From assembly GCA_002785585.1 (NCBI GenBank), contig PEUI01000099.1, positions 1-14,994 on the forward strand: 14,994 nt of DNA, read 5' to 3'. The notes beneath the pieces are model-generated. The model did not search any database, was not told the DNA's origin, and worked only from the letters and a program-made list of their open reading frames with translations. The stretch is from Lysobacterales bacterium CG02_land_8_20_14_3_00_62_12 (GTDB lineage Bacteria; Pseudomonadota; Gammaproteobacteria; Xanthomonadales; Ahniellaceae). The position numbers and the translations under genes are program-made. Below are positions 6,824-14,890 of this stretch, in pieces (positions within the stretch are counted from its first letter, which is position 1; every line of letters begins with the position of its first letter).

Positions 6824-8029
6824 GTGACCACCACCTGGACCTCACCACTACAGGCATTGCGCCGCGAGCAATTGCGCGGTCAATTCGATCCCTGGCTACT
6901 CTGCGTCGCTTTGGCGCTCGCGGCCTTTGGCGTGGTGATGGTGGCGTCGAGTTCGATCGCCGTGGCCGAAGGCGCCGGTCTGTCGCCGTTCCACTATCTG
7001 CTTCGGCATCTGATTTTCCTCGGCGCTGGCGCTGTGCTCGGCGCGATTGCGGCCTGCACGCCGTTGGACTTTTGGGAACGCCACAGCCGGGTGTTGCTGC
7101 TGTTGGCGTTTCTGTTGCTGCTGGCGGTATTTCTGCCCGGCTTTGGCGTGCGCGTCAACGGCGCGCGCCGCTGGTTGACGCTGGGCATCTCCCGCTTCCA
7201 GGCGGTGGAAGCGGTCAAGTTGCTGTTGATCATCTACCTGGCGAGCTATCTGCGGCGTTTTGGTGACGCCATCCAGCACCGTTTGCTCGCCGTCCTCAAA
7301 CCGCTGGGCATCGCCGGTTTGATCGTTTTGCTGTTGCTGCAACAACCCGACTTTGGCAGCGCCCTGCTGATTCTGGCGATCGTCATCGGCATGGTCTGGC
7401 TGGGCGGCGCCCGGGTGCGCGATCTCACCACGATGGCGGCATTGACGACGCCGGTAATGGCCTGGGCGGCGCTGTCGGAATCCTACCGCGTCAGGCGCCT
7501 GACTTCGTTCCTCGATCCCTGGCAGGACCCGTTCAACGACGGCTTTCAATTGGTCCAGGCGCTGATTGCGGTGGGCCGCGGCGAATGGTTTGGCGTCGGC
7601 CTGGGCGCCAGCGTGCAAAAACTTTTTTATCTGCCCGAAGCCCACACCGATTTCATTTTCTCGGTGATCGCCGAAGAACTCGGACTGGTCGGCGTCGTCC
7701 TGGTGATCGGCGGCTTCGCCCTGCTCTGCGGCCGCTTGTTTGTACTCGGTCAACGCGCGCTTGATCGTGGCCTGATTTTTGCCGGCTACCTGGCCTTTGG
7801 CGTGGCGCTTTGGTTGTCGGTACAGGCGCTGGTATCGATTGGGGTAAACCTTGGCCTGCTGCCGACCAAGGGGCTGACCTTGCCCCTGATCAGCTCCGGC
7901 GGTTCGAGCCTGCTGATGACGGTGGCCGCGATCGGTTTGATGTTGCGCGTCAGCGTCGAGTGGTCGCGCGCCGAACGCATTGCCCAGATCAGCGCGGGCG
8001 CAGAAGAAGGGGGCGAACATGCACCCTGA
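6824..8029 (+). CDS. ftsW: SEDS-family peptidoglycan glycosyltransferase FtsW
   Basis: FtsW polymerises lipid II into glycan strands at the septum, working with FtsI. The 401-residue protein has a short cytoplasmic N-terminus, then about ten membrane helices from residue 24 on. SEDS signatures seen are QPDFGSALLI in the middle, and EAHTDFIFSVIAEELG, whose D276 corresponds to the essential catalytic aspartate of the family. Near the C-terminus are PTKGLTLPLISSGGSS and a last helix. FtsW rather than RodA is chosen from the dcw setting and the EAHTDFIF wording. The start is GTG, one base after the mraY stop, with AAGG (6811-6814) upstream; no nearby in-frame ATG offers an alternative. It overlaps murG by 11 bases. 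Confidence 0.97.
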   Translation: MTTTWTSPLQALRREQLRGQFDPWLLCVALALAAFGVVMVASSSIAVAEGAGLSPFHYLLRHLIFLGAGAVLGAIAACTPLDFWERHSRVLLLLAFLLLLAVFLPGFGVRVNGARRWLTLGISRFQAVEAVKLLLIIYLASYLRRFGDAIQHRLLAVLKPLGIAGLIVLLLLQQPDFGSALLILAIVIGMVWLGGARVRDLTTMAALTTPVMAWAALSESYRVRRLTSFLDPWQDPFNDGFQLVQALIAVGRGEWFGVGLGASVQKLFYLPEAHTDFIFSVIAEELGLVGVVLVIGGFALLCGRLFVLGQRALDRGLIFAGYLAFGVALWLSVQALVSIGVNLGLLPTKGLTLPLISSGGSSLLMTVAAIGLMLRVSVEWSRAERIAQISAGAEEGGEHAP

Positions 8030-9134
8030 GGCGCCCATTCTGATTCTGGCGGGCGGCACCGGCGGCCATATTTTTCCGGGCATCGCGGTGGCGCAGGCAT
8101 TGACCGGGCGCGGCGCCAGCGTGGTCTGGTTGGGCTCACAACACGGCCTGGAAAACCGTCTGGTGCCGGCCGCCGGGCTGCGCCTGGAAACCATCGCCAT
8201 CAGCGGACTGCGCGGCAAAGGCAGCCTGGCGCTGCTGGCCGCTCCGTTCCGGGTGCTACGCGCCATCTGGCAGGCCCGGCGCGTGGTCAGGCGCCATCGG
8301 CCACGCGCCGCCATCAGCTTTGGTGGCTTCGCTGCCGGTCCCGGCGGTGTGGCCGCCTGGTTGAGCGGCGTGCCGTTGTTGGTGCATGAGCAGAACCGTA
8401 TTCCGGGTTTGACCAATCGCTTGCTGGCCAGGCTGGCCAAACGCGTGCTCTGCGGATTTCCCGATGCTTTCCCGGCACGCCACGGCGACCAGACCGCGAC
8501 ACCGGACCACCCGGGGCGACCAAGTGCTGACTGGGTCGGCAATCCGGTACGCAGTCAAATTGCCGCCATCGACGGCCCAAACGAACGCCTGGCAGGTCAT
8601 GGCCCCGGGCTGCACCTGCTGGTGATCGGTGGCAGTCAGGGCGCGCGCGCGCTCAACACGGCGGTGCCGGCAGCGCTCGCCAAGCTCGGCGCGCTGGCGA
8701 TTGCTGTGCGCCACCAGTGCGGCGCCGGGCAACTCGATCGTACCCGCGCCGATTACGCGTCGGCCAAAGTTACCGCCAGCATCGAACCGTTTATCGCCGA
8801 CATGGCGGAAGCCTATGGCTGGGCCGATCTGGTGGTTTGTCGCGCCGGCGCGCTGACCTTAGCCGAACTCTGTGCGGCCGGCGTAGCGTCGATCCTGGTG
8901 CCATTTCCGGCCGCCGTCGATGACCATCAAACCGCCAATGCGCGCTTTCTGGTGGCCGCCGACGCGGCACTGCTGTTGGCCGAGTCCGGCCTGAACGCCG
9001 ACGCCCTGGCGGCGCTGATCGCCGCGCTGGCCAACGATCCCGAACACCGTCTGCGGATGGCGCAAGCCGCCCGCGCGTTGGCCAAACCGGATGCCGCCGA
9101 ACGCGTCGCCGAAGCCTGTCTGGAGGCTGCATGA
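8019..9134 (+). CDS. murG: UDP-GlcNAc:lipid I N-acetylglucosaminyltransferase MurG
   Basis: MurG adds GlcNAc to lipid I at the cytoplasmic face of the membrane, making lipid II. The 371-residue, two-lobed GT-B protein shows the glycine motif GGTGGH (12-17), ISGLRGKG, HEQN (123-126), the second glycine loop GGSQGA (204-209) and the donor-sugar motif RAGALTLAEL (275-284), where E283 matches the UDP-GlcNAc-binding glutamate of E. coli. The start at 8019 is chosen because AAGGGGG (8007-8013) precedes it closely and it makes an 11-base overlap with ftsW; an in-frame start at 7980 would add 13 non-family residues. Compared with E. coli (355 residues) there is an extra stretch of about 16 residues, rich in P, D, H and T, between AFP (150-152) and VGNPV (173-177), at the crossover between the lobes. 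Confidence 0.97.
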   Translation: MHPEAPILILAGGTGGHIFPGIAVAQALTGRGASVVWLGSQHGLENRLVPAAGLRLETIAISGLRGKGSLALLAAPFRVLRAIWQARRVVRRHRPRAAISFGGFAAGPGGVAAWLSGVPLLVHEQNRIPGLTNRLLARLAKRVLCGFPDAFPARHGDQTATPDHPGRPSADWVGNPVRSQIAAIDGPNERLAGHGPGLHLLVIGGSQGARALNTAVPAALAKLGALAIAVRHQCGAGQLDRTRADYASAKVTASIEPFIADMAEAYGWADLVVCRAGALTLAELCAAGVASILVPFPAAVDDHQTANARFLVAADAALLLAESGLNADALAALIAALANDPEHRLRMAQAARALAKPDAAERVAEACLEAA

Positions 9135-10570
9135 CCCTGCGCCGTATTAGTGAAAGTCCGCATGTGATGCAGGTCTACCGCCGCGTCCATCTGGTCGGTA
9201 TCGGCGGCACCGGCATGTGCGGCATCGCCGAGGTGCTGCATACCCTCGGCTTCGAAGTCTCCGGCTCCGATCTCGGCGAAAGCGAGACCACCACCCGCCT
9301 GCGCGAGCTCGGCATTCGCGTCGAGCGCGGCCACGCGGCGGCGCACCTGGGCGAGGCCGACGTGCTGGTGGTCTCCAGCGCCATCAAGGCCGACAACCCG
9401 GAGCTCCAGGCCGCGCAAGCGCGCCACATTCCGGTGGTACCACGCGCCGAAATGCTCGGTGAGCTGATGCGTTTTCGCCACGGCATTGCCATCGCCGGCA
9501 CCCACGGCAAGACCACCACCACCAGTTTGACGGCGAGCGTGTTGGCCGAAGGCGGACTCGATCCGACCTACGTCATCGGCGGCCGGTTGAACAGTTCGGG
9601 CAGCAACGCGCGCCTCGGCGATGGCCGCTACCTGGTGGCCGAAGCCGATGAATCCGACGGCTCGTTCCTGTTGTTGAATCCACTGCTCGCGGTGATTACC
9701 AATATCGACGCCGACCATCTGGAAAATTATGGCGGCGACTTTCAGCAGGTGCGCAAGGCGTTTGCCGATTTTCTGCACCGGCTGCCGTTTTACGGCCTCG
9801 CCGTGCTCTGTCTGGATGATCCAGAGGCCGCCAAATTGGCCGCCGCCACCCTGCGCAACGTGATGAGTTACGGCGAGCATCCCGATGCCGATGTCCGCGC
9901 CAGCGATATTTCTGCGCACGGCGCCAGCATGCAATTCAATTTGTGGCTGCCACGGCGCACCGCGCCGTTGCCGATCACGCTCGCCCTGCCCGGCCGCCAC
10001 AATGTGTTGAACGCGCTGGCGGCCGCCGCGATCGGCTGGCAACTCGGCGTCAGTGATGCCGCGATCAGCGCTGCCCTGGCGCGGTTCAGCGGCGTTGGCC
10101 GGCGCTTTCATGTGCACGGTGAAATTGCCGTCGCCGGTGGCAGCGCCCTGCTGGTCGACGATTACGGCCACCATCCGCGCGAACTCAAGGCGATCATCGA
10201 CGCCGCCCGTGGCGGTTGGCCAGGGCGCCGCCTGCTGCTCGCCTTTCAACCGCACCGCTACACCCGCACCCGTGACCTGCTCGACGAGTTTGCCGAGGTA
10301 CTCTCCAATGTTGATGTGTTGGTGCTGACCGAGGTCTACGCTGCCGGCGAAACCGCGATTGCCGGCGCCGATGGCAAAGCCCTGGCGCGAGCGGTGCGCT
10401 CGCGGGGTCGGGTCGATCCGGTGCTGGTCAAGTCGGCAGTCGAATTGCCGTTGGCGCTGGCGCCGCTGGCACGCCCGGGCGATTTCATTCTGCTCGCTGG
10501 TGCCGGCGATATCGGCGCCGTCGCCAGTGACCTGGGTGGCGCCCATCAATTGCCTGGAGCCGCCCAATGA
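9131..10570 (+). CDS. murC: UDP-MurNAc:L-alanine ligase MurC
   Basis: MurC performs the first amino-acid addition, ligating L-alanine to UDP-MurNAc with ATP in the cytoplasm. The 479-residue protein has an N-terminal Rossmann motif (VGIGGTGMCGIAEVL), the P-loop GTHGKTTTT (123-131, K127), EADESD (171-176), GRHNVLNALAAAA, DDYGHHP (343-349) and FQPHRYTRTRDL, all characteristic of MurC. The Rossmann motif differs slightly from the common GIGGAGM form. ATG 9131 overlaps the murG stop as ATGA, with GGAGG (9122-9126) only 4 bases before it; an in-frame ATG at 9167 would still keep the Rossmann motif but has no comparable ribosome site. No murB lies between murC and ddlB. Length agrees with E. coli (491). 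Confidence 0.98.
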   Translation: MTLRRISESPHVMQVYRRVHLVGIGGTGMCGIAEVLHTLGFEVSGSDLGESETTTRLRELGIRVERGHAAAHLGEADVLVVSSAIKADNPELQAAQARHIPVVPRAEMLGELMRFRHGIAIAGTHGKTTTTSLTASVLAEGGLDPTYVIGGRLNSSGSNARLGDGRYLVAEADESDGSFLLLNPLLAVITNIDADHLENYGGDFQQVRKAFADFLHRLPFYGLAVLCLDDPEAAKLAAATLRNVMSYGEHPDADVRASDISAHGASMQFNLWLPRRTAPLPITLALPGRHNVLNALAAAAIGWQLGVSDAAISAALARFSGVGRRFHVHGEIAVAGGSALLVDDYGHHPRELKAIIDAARGGWPGRRLLLAFQPHRYTRTRDLLDEFAEVLSNVDVLVLTEVYAAGETAIAGADGKALARAVRSRGRVDPVLVKSAVELPLALAPLARPGDFILLAGAGDIGAVASDLGGAHQLPGAAQ

Positions 10571-11505
10571 AAGTGAGCGATCCCCGAACCTTTGGCCGCG
10601 TCGCTGTCGTCATGGGCGGCAACTCGGCCGAGCGCGAAGTGTCGCTCAACAGCGGTGCTGGTGTGCTGCGGGCGCTGTGTCAACGCGGCGTCGATGCGCA
10701 TCCGGTCGATGGCATTCCGGCGCTGCTGGATGCCCTGCGTGCCGGCCATTTCGCGCGCGTGTTCAACGTGCTGCACGGTCGCGGTGGCGAAGACGGGGTG
10801 CTGCAGGGCGCCCTGTGCGCACTCGGTGTGCCCTACACCGGCTCCGGCGTGCTCGGCTCGGCGCTCGGCATGGACAAGATCCGCTGCAAGCAGGTTTGGC
10901 AAACACTGAAACTACCGACCCCACGCTATGCCACCGTCGATGCCCGCCACCCAGCCGATATCGACGCCATCCTGAAGGCCGTTGGTTTGCCGCTGATCGT
11001 CAAGCCGGTCCACGAGGGCAGCACCGTCGGCATCACCCGGGTCCATCAAGCCGAAGCCTTGGCGGCGGGCATCGCCGCCGCCCGCGTTCACGACCGTGAC
11101 ATCCTGATCGAGCAATTGATTGTCGGCGACGAATACACCGTCGGCATTCTCGGACGACAGGCACTGCCCAGCATTCGGATCGTGCCAGCCCAGGGCTTTT
11201 ACGACTACCAGGCCAAATATCGCGCCAACGACACCCAATACCTGTGTCCGGGCCTGACCGGCGCCGCCGAAACGGAGATACAGGCGCTGGCGCTGGCGGC
11301 GTTTGATGCGATTGGCGGCAGCGGCTGGGGGCGCGTTGACGTGATGCGCGATGCCGACGCTGGGCTGTGGCTGCTGGAAGTAAACACCGCCCCGGGCATG
11401 ACCGACCACTCGCTGGTGCCCAAGGCGGCGGCAGAGATCGGTATCGATTATCCGGAGCTGTGCTGGCGCATTCTGGAACAGAGCCTCGACGAGGTTCAGC
11501 CATGA
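10567..11505 (+). CDS. ddlB: D-alanine--D-alanine ligase DdlB
   Basis: DdlB makes D-Ala-D-Ala, the substrate of MurF, in an ATP-grasp reaction. The 312-residue product has SAEREVSLNSG near the N-terminus (E22 matches E15 of E. coli DdlB), HGRGGEDG, YTGSGVLGSALGMDK, the HEGSTVG loop (S152), FYDYQAKY (Y218) and LLEVNTAPGMTDHSLVP. Metal ligands D258, E271 and N273 are all in place. The residue before the AKY tyrosine loop is Q215 where E. coli has Glu, probably neutral. A tyrosine in the Y-loop fits a D-Ala-D-Ala enzyme rather than a D-Ala-D-Lac type. ATG 10567 overlaps the murC stop as ATGA and lies 7 bases after GGAG (10556-10559). It overlaps ftsQ the same way. Confidence 0.98.
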   Translation: MKVSDPRTFGRVAVVMGGNSAEREVSLNSGAGVLRALCQRGVDAHPVDGIPALLDALRAGHFARVFNVLHGRGGEDGVLQGALCALGVPYTGSGVLGSALGMDKIRCKQVWQTLKLPTPRYATVDARHPADIDAILKAVGLPLIVKPVHEGSTVGITRVHQAEALAAGIAAARVHDRDILIEQLIVGDEYTVGILGRQALPSIRIVPAQGFYDYQAKYRANDTQYLCPGLTGAAETEIQALALAAFDAIGGSGWGRVDVMRDADAGLWLLEVNTAPGMTDHSLVPKAAAEIGIDYPELCWRILEQSLDEVQP

Positions 11506-12308
11506 ACCAACAGCGCCGATATCGCGTCATCGCCTGGATCGGTGGGCTGGCGCTGATTGCGCTGCCGATTTTGTCGGCGCTGCAGGGCTGGTTCGTCGCC
11601 GAGCGCTGGCCGATCCGACAACTGAGTCTGCACGCGGAGTTTCAACAGGTCAGCGCCGAGGAATTGCGTCGCGCCATCCTGCCAACCGTCAACAAGGGCT
11701 TTTTCGCGATCGACCTGAAGCAAGTGCAGACGCAACTGCAAACGCTGCCCTGGATCGAGCGGGCGGAAGTCCGCAAGGCCTGGCCGGACCGACTCGACGT
11801 AACCGTGTACGAACGCCGTGCGGTGGCGATCTGGCGCGAGCAAAGGCTGCTCAGCGCCAACGCTGAGTTGTTCACCGTGACCGCCGCCCGCCTGCCCGAC
11901 AACCTGCCGCGCCTGTCGGGTCCGGATGGCAGCCAGCAACGCGTCTTTGCCTTTCACCTGGCGGCCGTGGAAGCCCTCCGCAGCAACGGCTTGCAGCCCT
12001 TTGCCACCGAACTCAGTGCTCGCGGTGCCTGGACCCTGTCGCTCACCCAAGGCGCCAGCGTGGTACTGGGCAATCGCGACGTTGACCAGCGCCTGCACCA
12101 GTTCAGCAAAGTATTTCGTGAACTGCCGAGCAGCCAACAGAGCCGCCTGCTGCGTGCCGATCTGCGCTATGCCAATGGCTTTGCGCTGCGCTGGAACGAT
12201 CCGCTACCGAGCGCGCCAGCACCACCGTTGCCGCTGACCGCCCCGGAATCCGCAGCGCCGACCACCACCCCAGCGCGGGTAACTGCTACCGAGGCCAATC
12301 CCGTATGA
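11502..12308 (+). CDS. ftsQ: Cell division protein FtsQ
   Basis: FtsQ is a bitopic divisome protein that recruits FtsL and FtsB to midcell. The 268-residue product has a short basic cytoplasmic end, one membrane segment (about 9-27), a POTRA domain (about 38-106) ending in LPWIERAEVRKAWPDRLDV, and a beta domain that finishes with DLRYANGFALRW, the region that in E. coli binds FtsB. After it comes a tail of 34 residues (235-268) made almost entirely of P, A, T, L and S, likely disordered. ATG 11502 overlaps the ddlB stop as ATGA, with GAGG (11491-11494) 7 bases upstream. Total length is near the E. coli 276 residues. In-frame coding continues upstream inside ddlB but lacks sense as FtsQ. Confidence 0.96.
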   Translation: MNQQRRYRVIAWIGGLALIALPILSALQGWFVAERWPIRQLSLHAEFQQVSAEELRRAILPTVNKGFFAIDLKQVQTQLQTLPWIERAEVRKAWPDRLDVTVYERRAVAIWREQRLLSANAELFTVTAARLPDNLPRLSGPDGSQQRVFAFHLAAVEALRSNGLQPFATELSARGAWTLSLTQGASVVLGNRDVDQRLHQFSKVFRELPSSQQSRLLRADLRYANGFALRWNDPLPSAPAPPLPLTAPESAAPTTTPARVTATEANPV

Positions 12309-13540
12309 GCCGTCACTCCGACAAACTGCTGATCGTCGGTCTCGATATCGGCACCCAGACCGTTTCCGCCATCGTTGGCGAATACGAGCCCGGACAGCCG
12401 CTCGAAGTCATCGGCATGGGCACCCACGCCTCCAATGGGCTGAAACGCGGCGTCGTCGTCGATATCGAATCGACGGTGCAGTCGATCCAGCGAGCGATCG
12501 AAGCCGCCGAATTGATGGCCGGTTGCTCGATCAGTTCGGTCTACGCCTCGATCTCCGGCAGCCATATTCGCAGCCTGAACTCGGAAGGCGTGGTCGCCAT
12601 CCGTGATCGCGAGGTCACCGAAGGCGATGTCGAGCGCGTGCTCGACGCCGCCCGTGCTGTCGCCATCCCGGCCGATCAGCGCATCCTGCATGTGCAACCG
12701 CAGGAATATGTCATCGACGAACAAGAAGGCATCCGCCACCCGGTCGGCATGATCGGCGTGCGCCTCGAAGCCCGCGTCCACGTGATCACCGGCGCGTTGT
12801 CGGCAACCCAGAACATCAGCAAGTGCGTTACCCGCTGCGGCCTGAAAGTGGACGATCTGATTCCGGCGCAATTGGCCTCCAGCCAGGCGGTATTGACCAA
12901 GGACGAACGCGACCTGGGGGTGTGCATGGTCGATATCGGTGCGGGCACCACCGACATCACCGTCTTTACCCAGGGCGCCATGCGCCACACCGCTTCGCTT
13001 GGCATCGGCGGCGATCAGGTCAGCAACGACATCGCGTTTGCGTTCCGCACGCCAACGCCCTCCGCCGAGGACATCAAGGTGCGCTATGCCTGTGCCTTGG
13101 CGCAATTGGCGCGGCCCGAAGAAACCATCGAGGTCAGCAGCGTTGGGGATCGGCCGCCACGCCGACTCAGCCGCCAGATGCTCGCCGACGTCGTGCAAAA
13201 ACGCTACGAAGAATTGTTTGAAATGGTGCAAGCCGAACTGCGCCGCTCCGGCCTCGAAGAGTTGGTGGCTGCGGGCATTGTGCTGACCGGCGGCGGCGCC
13301 AAGATGGAGGGCGTGGTCGAGCTCGCCGAAGAGATGTTTCACATGCCGGTGCGGGTGGCGATACCGCAGGGCGTCACCGGTCTCGGCGACCTGCTCGCCA
13401 ATCCGGTCTACGCCACCGGCATCGGTCTATTGCTGCATGGCAGCCGCCAAAGCATCAACCAGGGTCGCGCGGTGGCCGCCGGCGATGCCGTCGGCAGCGC
13501 CTGGGACAAGCTCAGTATTTGGTTCAAACGCAGTTTCTAG
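12305..13540 (+). CDS. ftsA: Cell division protein FtsA
   Basis: FtsA is the actin-like ATPase that anchors FtsZ filaments to the inner membrane and signals to FtsQLB and FtsW-FtsI. The 411-residue protein shows phosphate-1 motif GLDIGTQT (12-19), phosphate-2 motif MVDIGAGTTD with D210, and the adenosine motif VLTGGGAKMEG (G329-331). The 1C-domain region lies between the phosphate motifs, as the family requires. The last residues WDKLSIWFKRSF (400-411) form the amphipathic membrane-targeting helix with alternating aromatic and basic side chains. ATG 12305 overlaps the ftsQ stop as ATGA; GAGG (12291-12294) stands 10 bases away, rather far. Length is ordinary (E. coli 420). ftsZ follows after a 150-base spacer. 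Confidence 0.98.
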   Translation: MSRHSDKLLIVGLDIGTQTVSAIVGEYEPGQPLEVIGMGTHASNGLKRGVVVDIESTVQSIQRAIEAAELMAGCSISSVYASISGSHIRSLNSEGVVAIRDREVTEGDVERVLDAARAVAIPADQRILHVQPQEYVIDEQEGIRHPVGMIGVRLEARVHVITGALSATQNISKCVTRCGLKVDDLIPAQLASSQAVLTKDERDLGVCMVDIGAGTTDITVFTQGAMRHTASLGIGGDQVSNDIAFAFRTPTPSAEDIKVRYACALAQLARPEETIEVSSVGDRPPRRLSRQMLADVVQKRYEELFEMVQAELRRSGLEELVAAGIVLTGGGAKMEGVVELAEEMFHMPVRVAIPQGVTGLGDLLANPVYATGIGLLLHGSRQSINQGRAVAAGDAVGSAWDKLSIWFKRSF

Positions 13541-13690
13541 AAAACCGCGGGCACGGCGGTGCTCGCGGTCAAGAAAGGTCCGGTGGCAACACCGGTCGCA
13601 GCACGCCGAAGGGATCGGCAAACCACCGGCCACAAGGTCCGGAATGACAACAGCGGTTCAACCAGCAGCACAACATCAAGGAGAAGGGGC
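13541..13690 (+). promoter_or_regulatory. ftsA-ftsZ spacer with two stem-loops
   Basis: This spacer holds two good hairpins. The first pairs ACCGCG (13544-13549), G13550 (wobble with T13563) and GCAC (13551-13554) with GTGC (13559-13562) and CGCGGT (13564-13569), an 11-bp stem on the loop GGCG. The second pairs CCGGTG (13580-13585) with CACCGG (13590-13595) around GCAA, a GNRA-type tetraloop. Weaker pairing of CCGG at 13626-13629 and 13639-13642 is possible. Neither hairpin is followed by a T run on the + strand, so read-through into ftsZ is expected; on the minus strand the first would be followed by TTTT. They could be processing or stability elements that set the ftsZ level apart from ftsA. 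No promoter boxes are convincing. Confidence 0.5.
13678..13690 (+). promoter_or_regulatory. Strong ribosome-binding site of ftsZ
   Basis: AAGGAG (13678-13683) sits 7 bases before the ftsZ ATG, with a second purine run AAGGGG (13684-13689) immediately after it. This is among the strongest ribosome sites of the window and fits the much higher FtsZ demand compared with FtsA. It decides the start at 13691 against the in-frame GTG at 13559. Confidence 0.8.
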
Positions 13691-14890
13691 ATGTTTGAGT
13701 TCATCGAGGCACCCGCACCCAACGCGGTCATCAAGGTTGTCGGCATCGGCGGCGGCGGCGGCAACGCGGTCGCACACATGGTCAACGCCGGCGTCGACGG
13801 CGTCGATTTTATCTGTGCCAATACCGACAGCCAGGCGCTACGCCACTGTCCGGCAAAAATCACCCTGCAATTGGGTGGCAACGTCACCAAGGGGCTTGGC
13901 GCGGGAGCCAATCCTGAGGTGGGCAAACAGGCCGCCATGGAGGACCGCGAGCGTCTGCGCGAACTGCTCAGCGGCGCCGACATGGTGTTTATCACCGCCG
14001 GCATGGGCGGCGGCACCGGCACTGGCGCGGCACCGGTGGTGGCGCAACTGGCGCGAGAAATGGGCATCCTCACGGTCGCCGTGGTCACCAAACCATTCCC
14101 GTTCGAAGGCCGCAAACGGCTGCAAATTGCGCAGGAAGGCATCAAGGCACTATCCACCCACGTCGATTCATTGATCACCATCCCAAACGAGAAGCTGATC
14201 TCCGAACTCGGACGCGACGTCTCCTTGCTGCAAGCCTTCCGCGCTGCCAACGATGTCTTGCTCGGCGCGGTGCAGGGGATTGCCGACTTGATTACCCGGC
14301 CCGGGCTGATCAATGTCGATTTTGCCGATGTGCGTACGGTGATGAGCGAAATGGGCATGGCGATGATGGGTACCGGCACTGCCAAGGGCGATGACCGCGC
14401 CGTTGCCGCGACCGAAGCCGCCATCAACAATCCGTTGCTCGATGACATCAACCTGGCCGGTGCCTGCGGCATCCTGGTCAATGTCACCGCCGGCATGAAC
14501 CTGTCGATGCGCGAGTTCGACGAAGTCGGGCGCACCATCGCCGAGTTCGCCGCCGAGGACGCCACCGTCGTCATGGGCACCGTCCTTGATCCGGACATGA
14601 GCGACGAAATTCGCGTCACCGTGGTCGCTACCGGATTGAACCGCGGCGATTCGGTACAGCGTCTGCCCGCCCGCGAAGCGATCCGTGATCCCAGCGTCCT
14701 ACCCCGCCAAGTCAAACTGGTGCGACCGGCCGCGGCCACCGAAGCCGAGCCGGTACCGCAGGCCAGAACCGCGGTGGCGGCAGGCACGACCTTGAGCAGT
14801 CGTTCGGCTACCGCACGGGCGGTAGCCGAGCCATCGTCGAGCCCTGAATATTTGGACATACCGGCGTTTCTGCGACGCCAGGCCGACTAA
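13691..14890 (+). CDS. ftsZ: Cell division protein FtsZ
   Basis: FtsZ is the tubulin-like GTPase that forms the cytoplasmic Z-ring and directs the divisome. The 399-residue product has GIGGGGGNAVAHM in the N-terminal GTP-binding fold, the tubulin signature GGGTGTG (106-112), and the T7 synergy loop NVDFADVRTVM with catalytic D210 and D213. A variable linker of about 65 residues, rich in A, V, T and S, follows from about 320. The last residues EYLDIPAFLRRQAD (386-399) are the conserved tail that binds FtsA and ZipA. ATG 13691 is chosen for its strong AAGGAG site; the frame is open upstream to a GTG at 13559, but those 44 codons are unlike any FtsZ start. Length is close to E. coli (383) with a slightly longer tail. 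Confidence 0.99.
   Translation: MFEFIEAPAPNAVIKVVGIGGGGGNAVAHMVNAGVDGVDFICANTDSQALRHCPAKITLQLGGNVTKGLGAGANPEVGKQAAMEDRERLRELLSGADMVFITAGMGGGTGTGAAPVVAQLAREMGILTVAVVTKPFPFEGRKRLQIAQEGIKALSTHVDSLITIPNEKLISELGRDVSLLQAFRAANDVLLGAVQGIADLITRPGLINVDFADVRTVMSEMGMAMMGTGTAKGDDRAVAATEAAINNPLLDDINLAGACGILVNVTAGMNLSMREFDEVGRTIAEFAAEDATVVMGTVLDPDMSDEIRVTVVATGLNRGDSVQRLPAREAIRDPSVLPRQVKLVRPAAATEAEPVPQARTAVAAGTTLSSRSATARAVAEPSSSPEYLDIPAFLRRQAD

Noticed and set aside
6896..8542. Minus-strand open frame of 548 codons opposite ftsW and murG
   Set aside because: It lies wholly opposite two clear, intact genes and its product is low-complexity, rich in Q, R, A and H, as expected from antisense reading of GC-rich codons. 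No ribosome site or family motif was seen.
8927..10567. Minus-strand open frame of 546 codons opposite murG and murC
   Set aside because: Same reason: it mirrors murC codon bias, has no recognisable domain, and spans an operon junction on the other strand.
11203..11220. DdlB Q215 in FYDYQAKY as a possible change of specificity
   Set aside because: The catalytic tyrosine, serine, glutamate and metal ligands are all kept; the Glu to Gln change before AKY is not a known specificity determinant.
13541..13569. Minus-strand intrinsic terminator (stem followed by TTTT)
   Set aside because: Four T are few, and there is no minus-strand gene that would need it; the stem is better described as a spacer hairpin.
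13559..13690. In-frame GTG giving FtsZ 44 extra N-terminal residues
   Set aside because: The extension is Arg/Thr/Ser-rich and unlike FtsZ, it begins inside a hairpin, and the AAGGAG site before ATG 13691 clearly marks the start.
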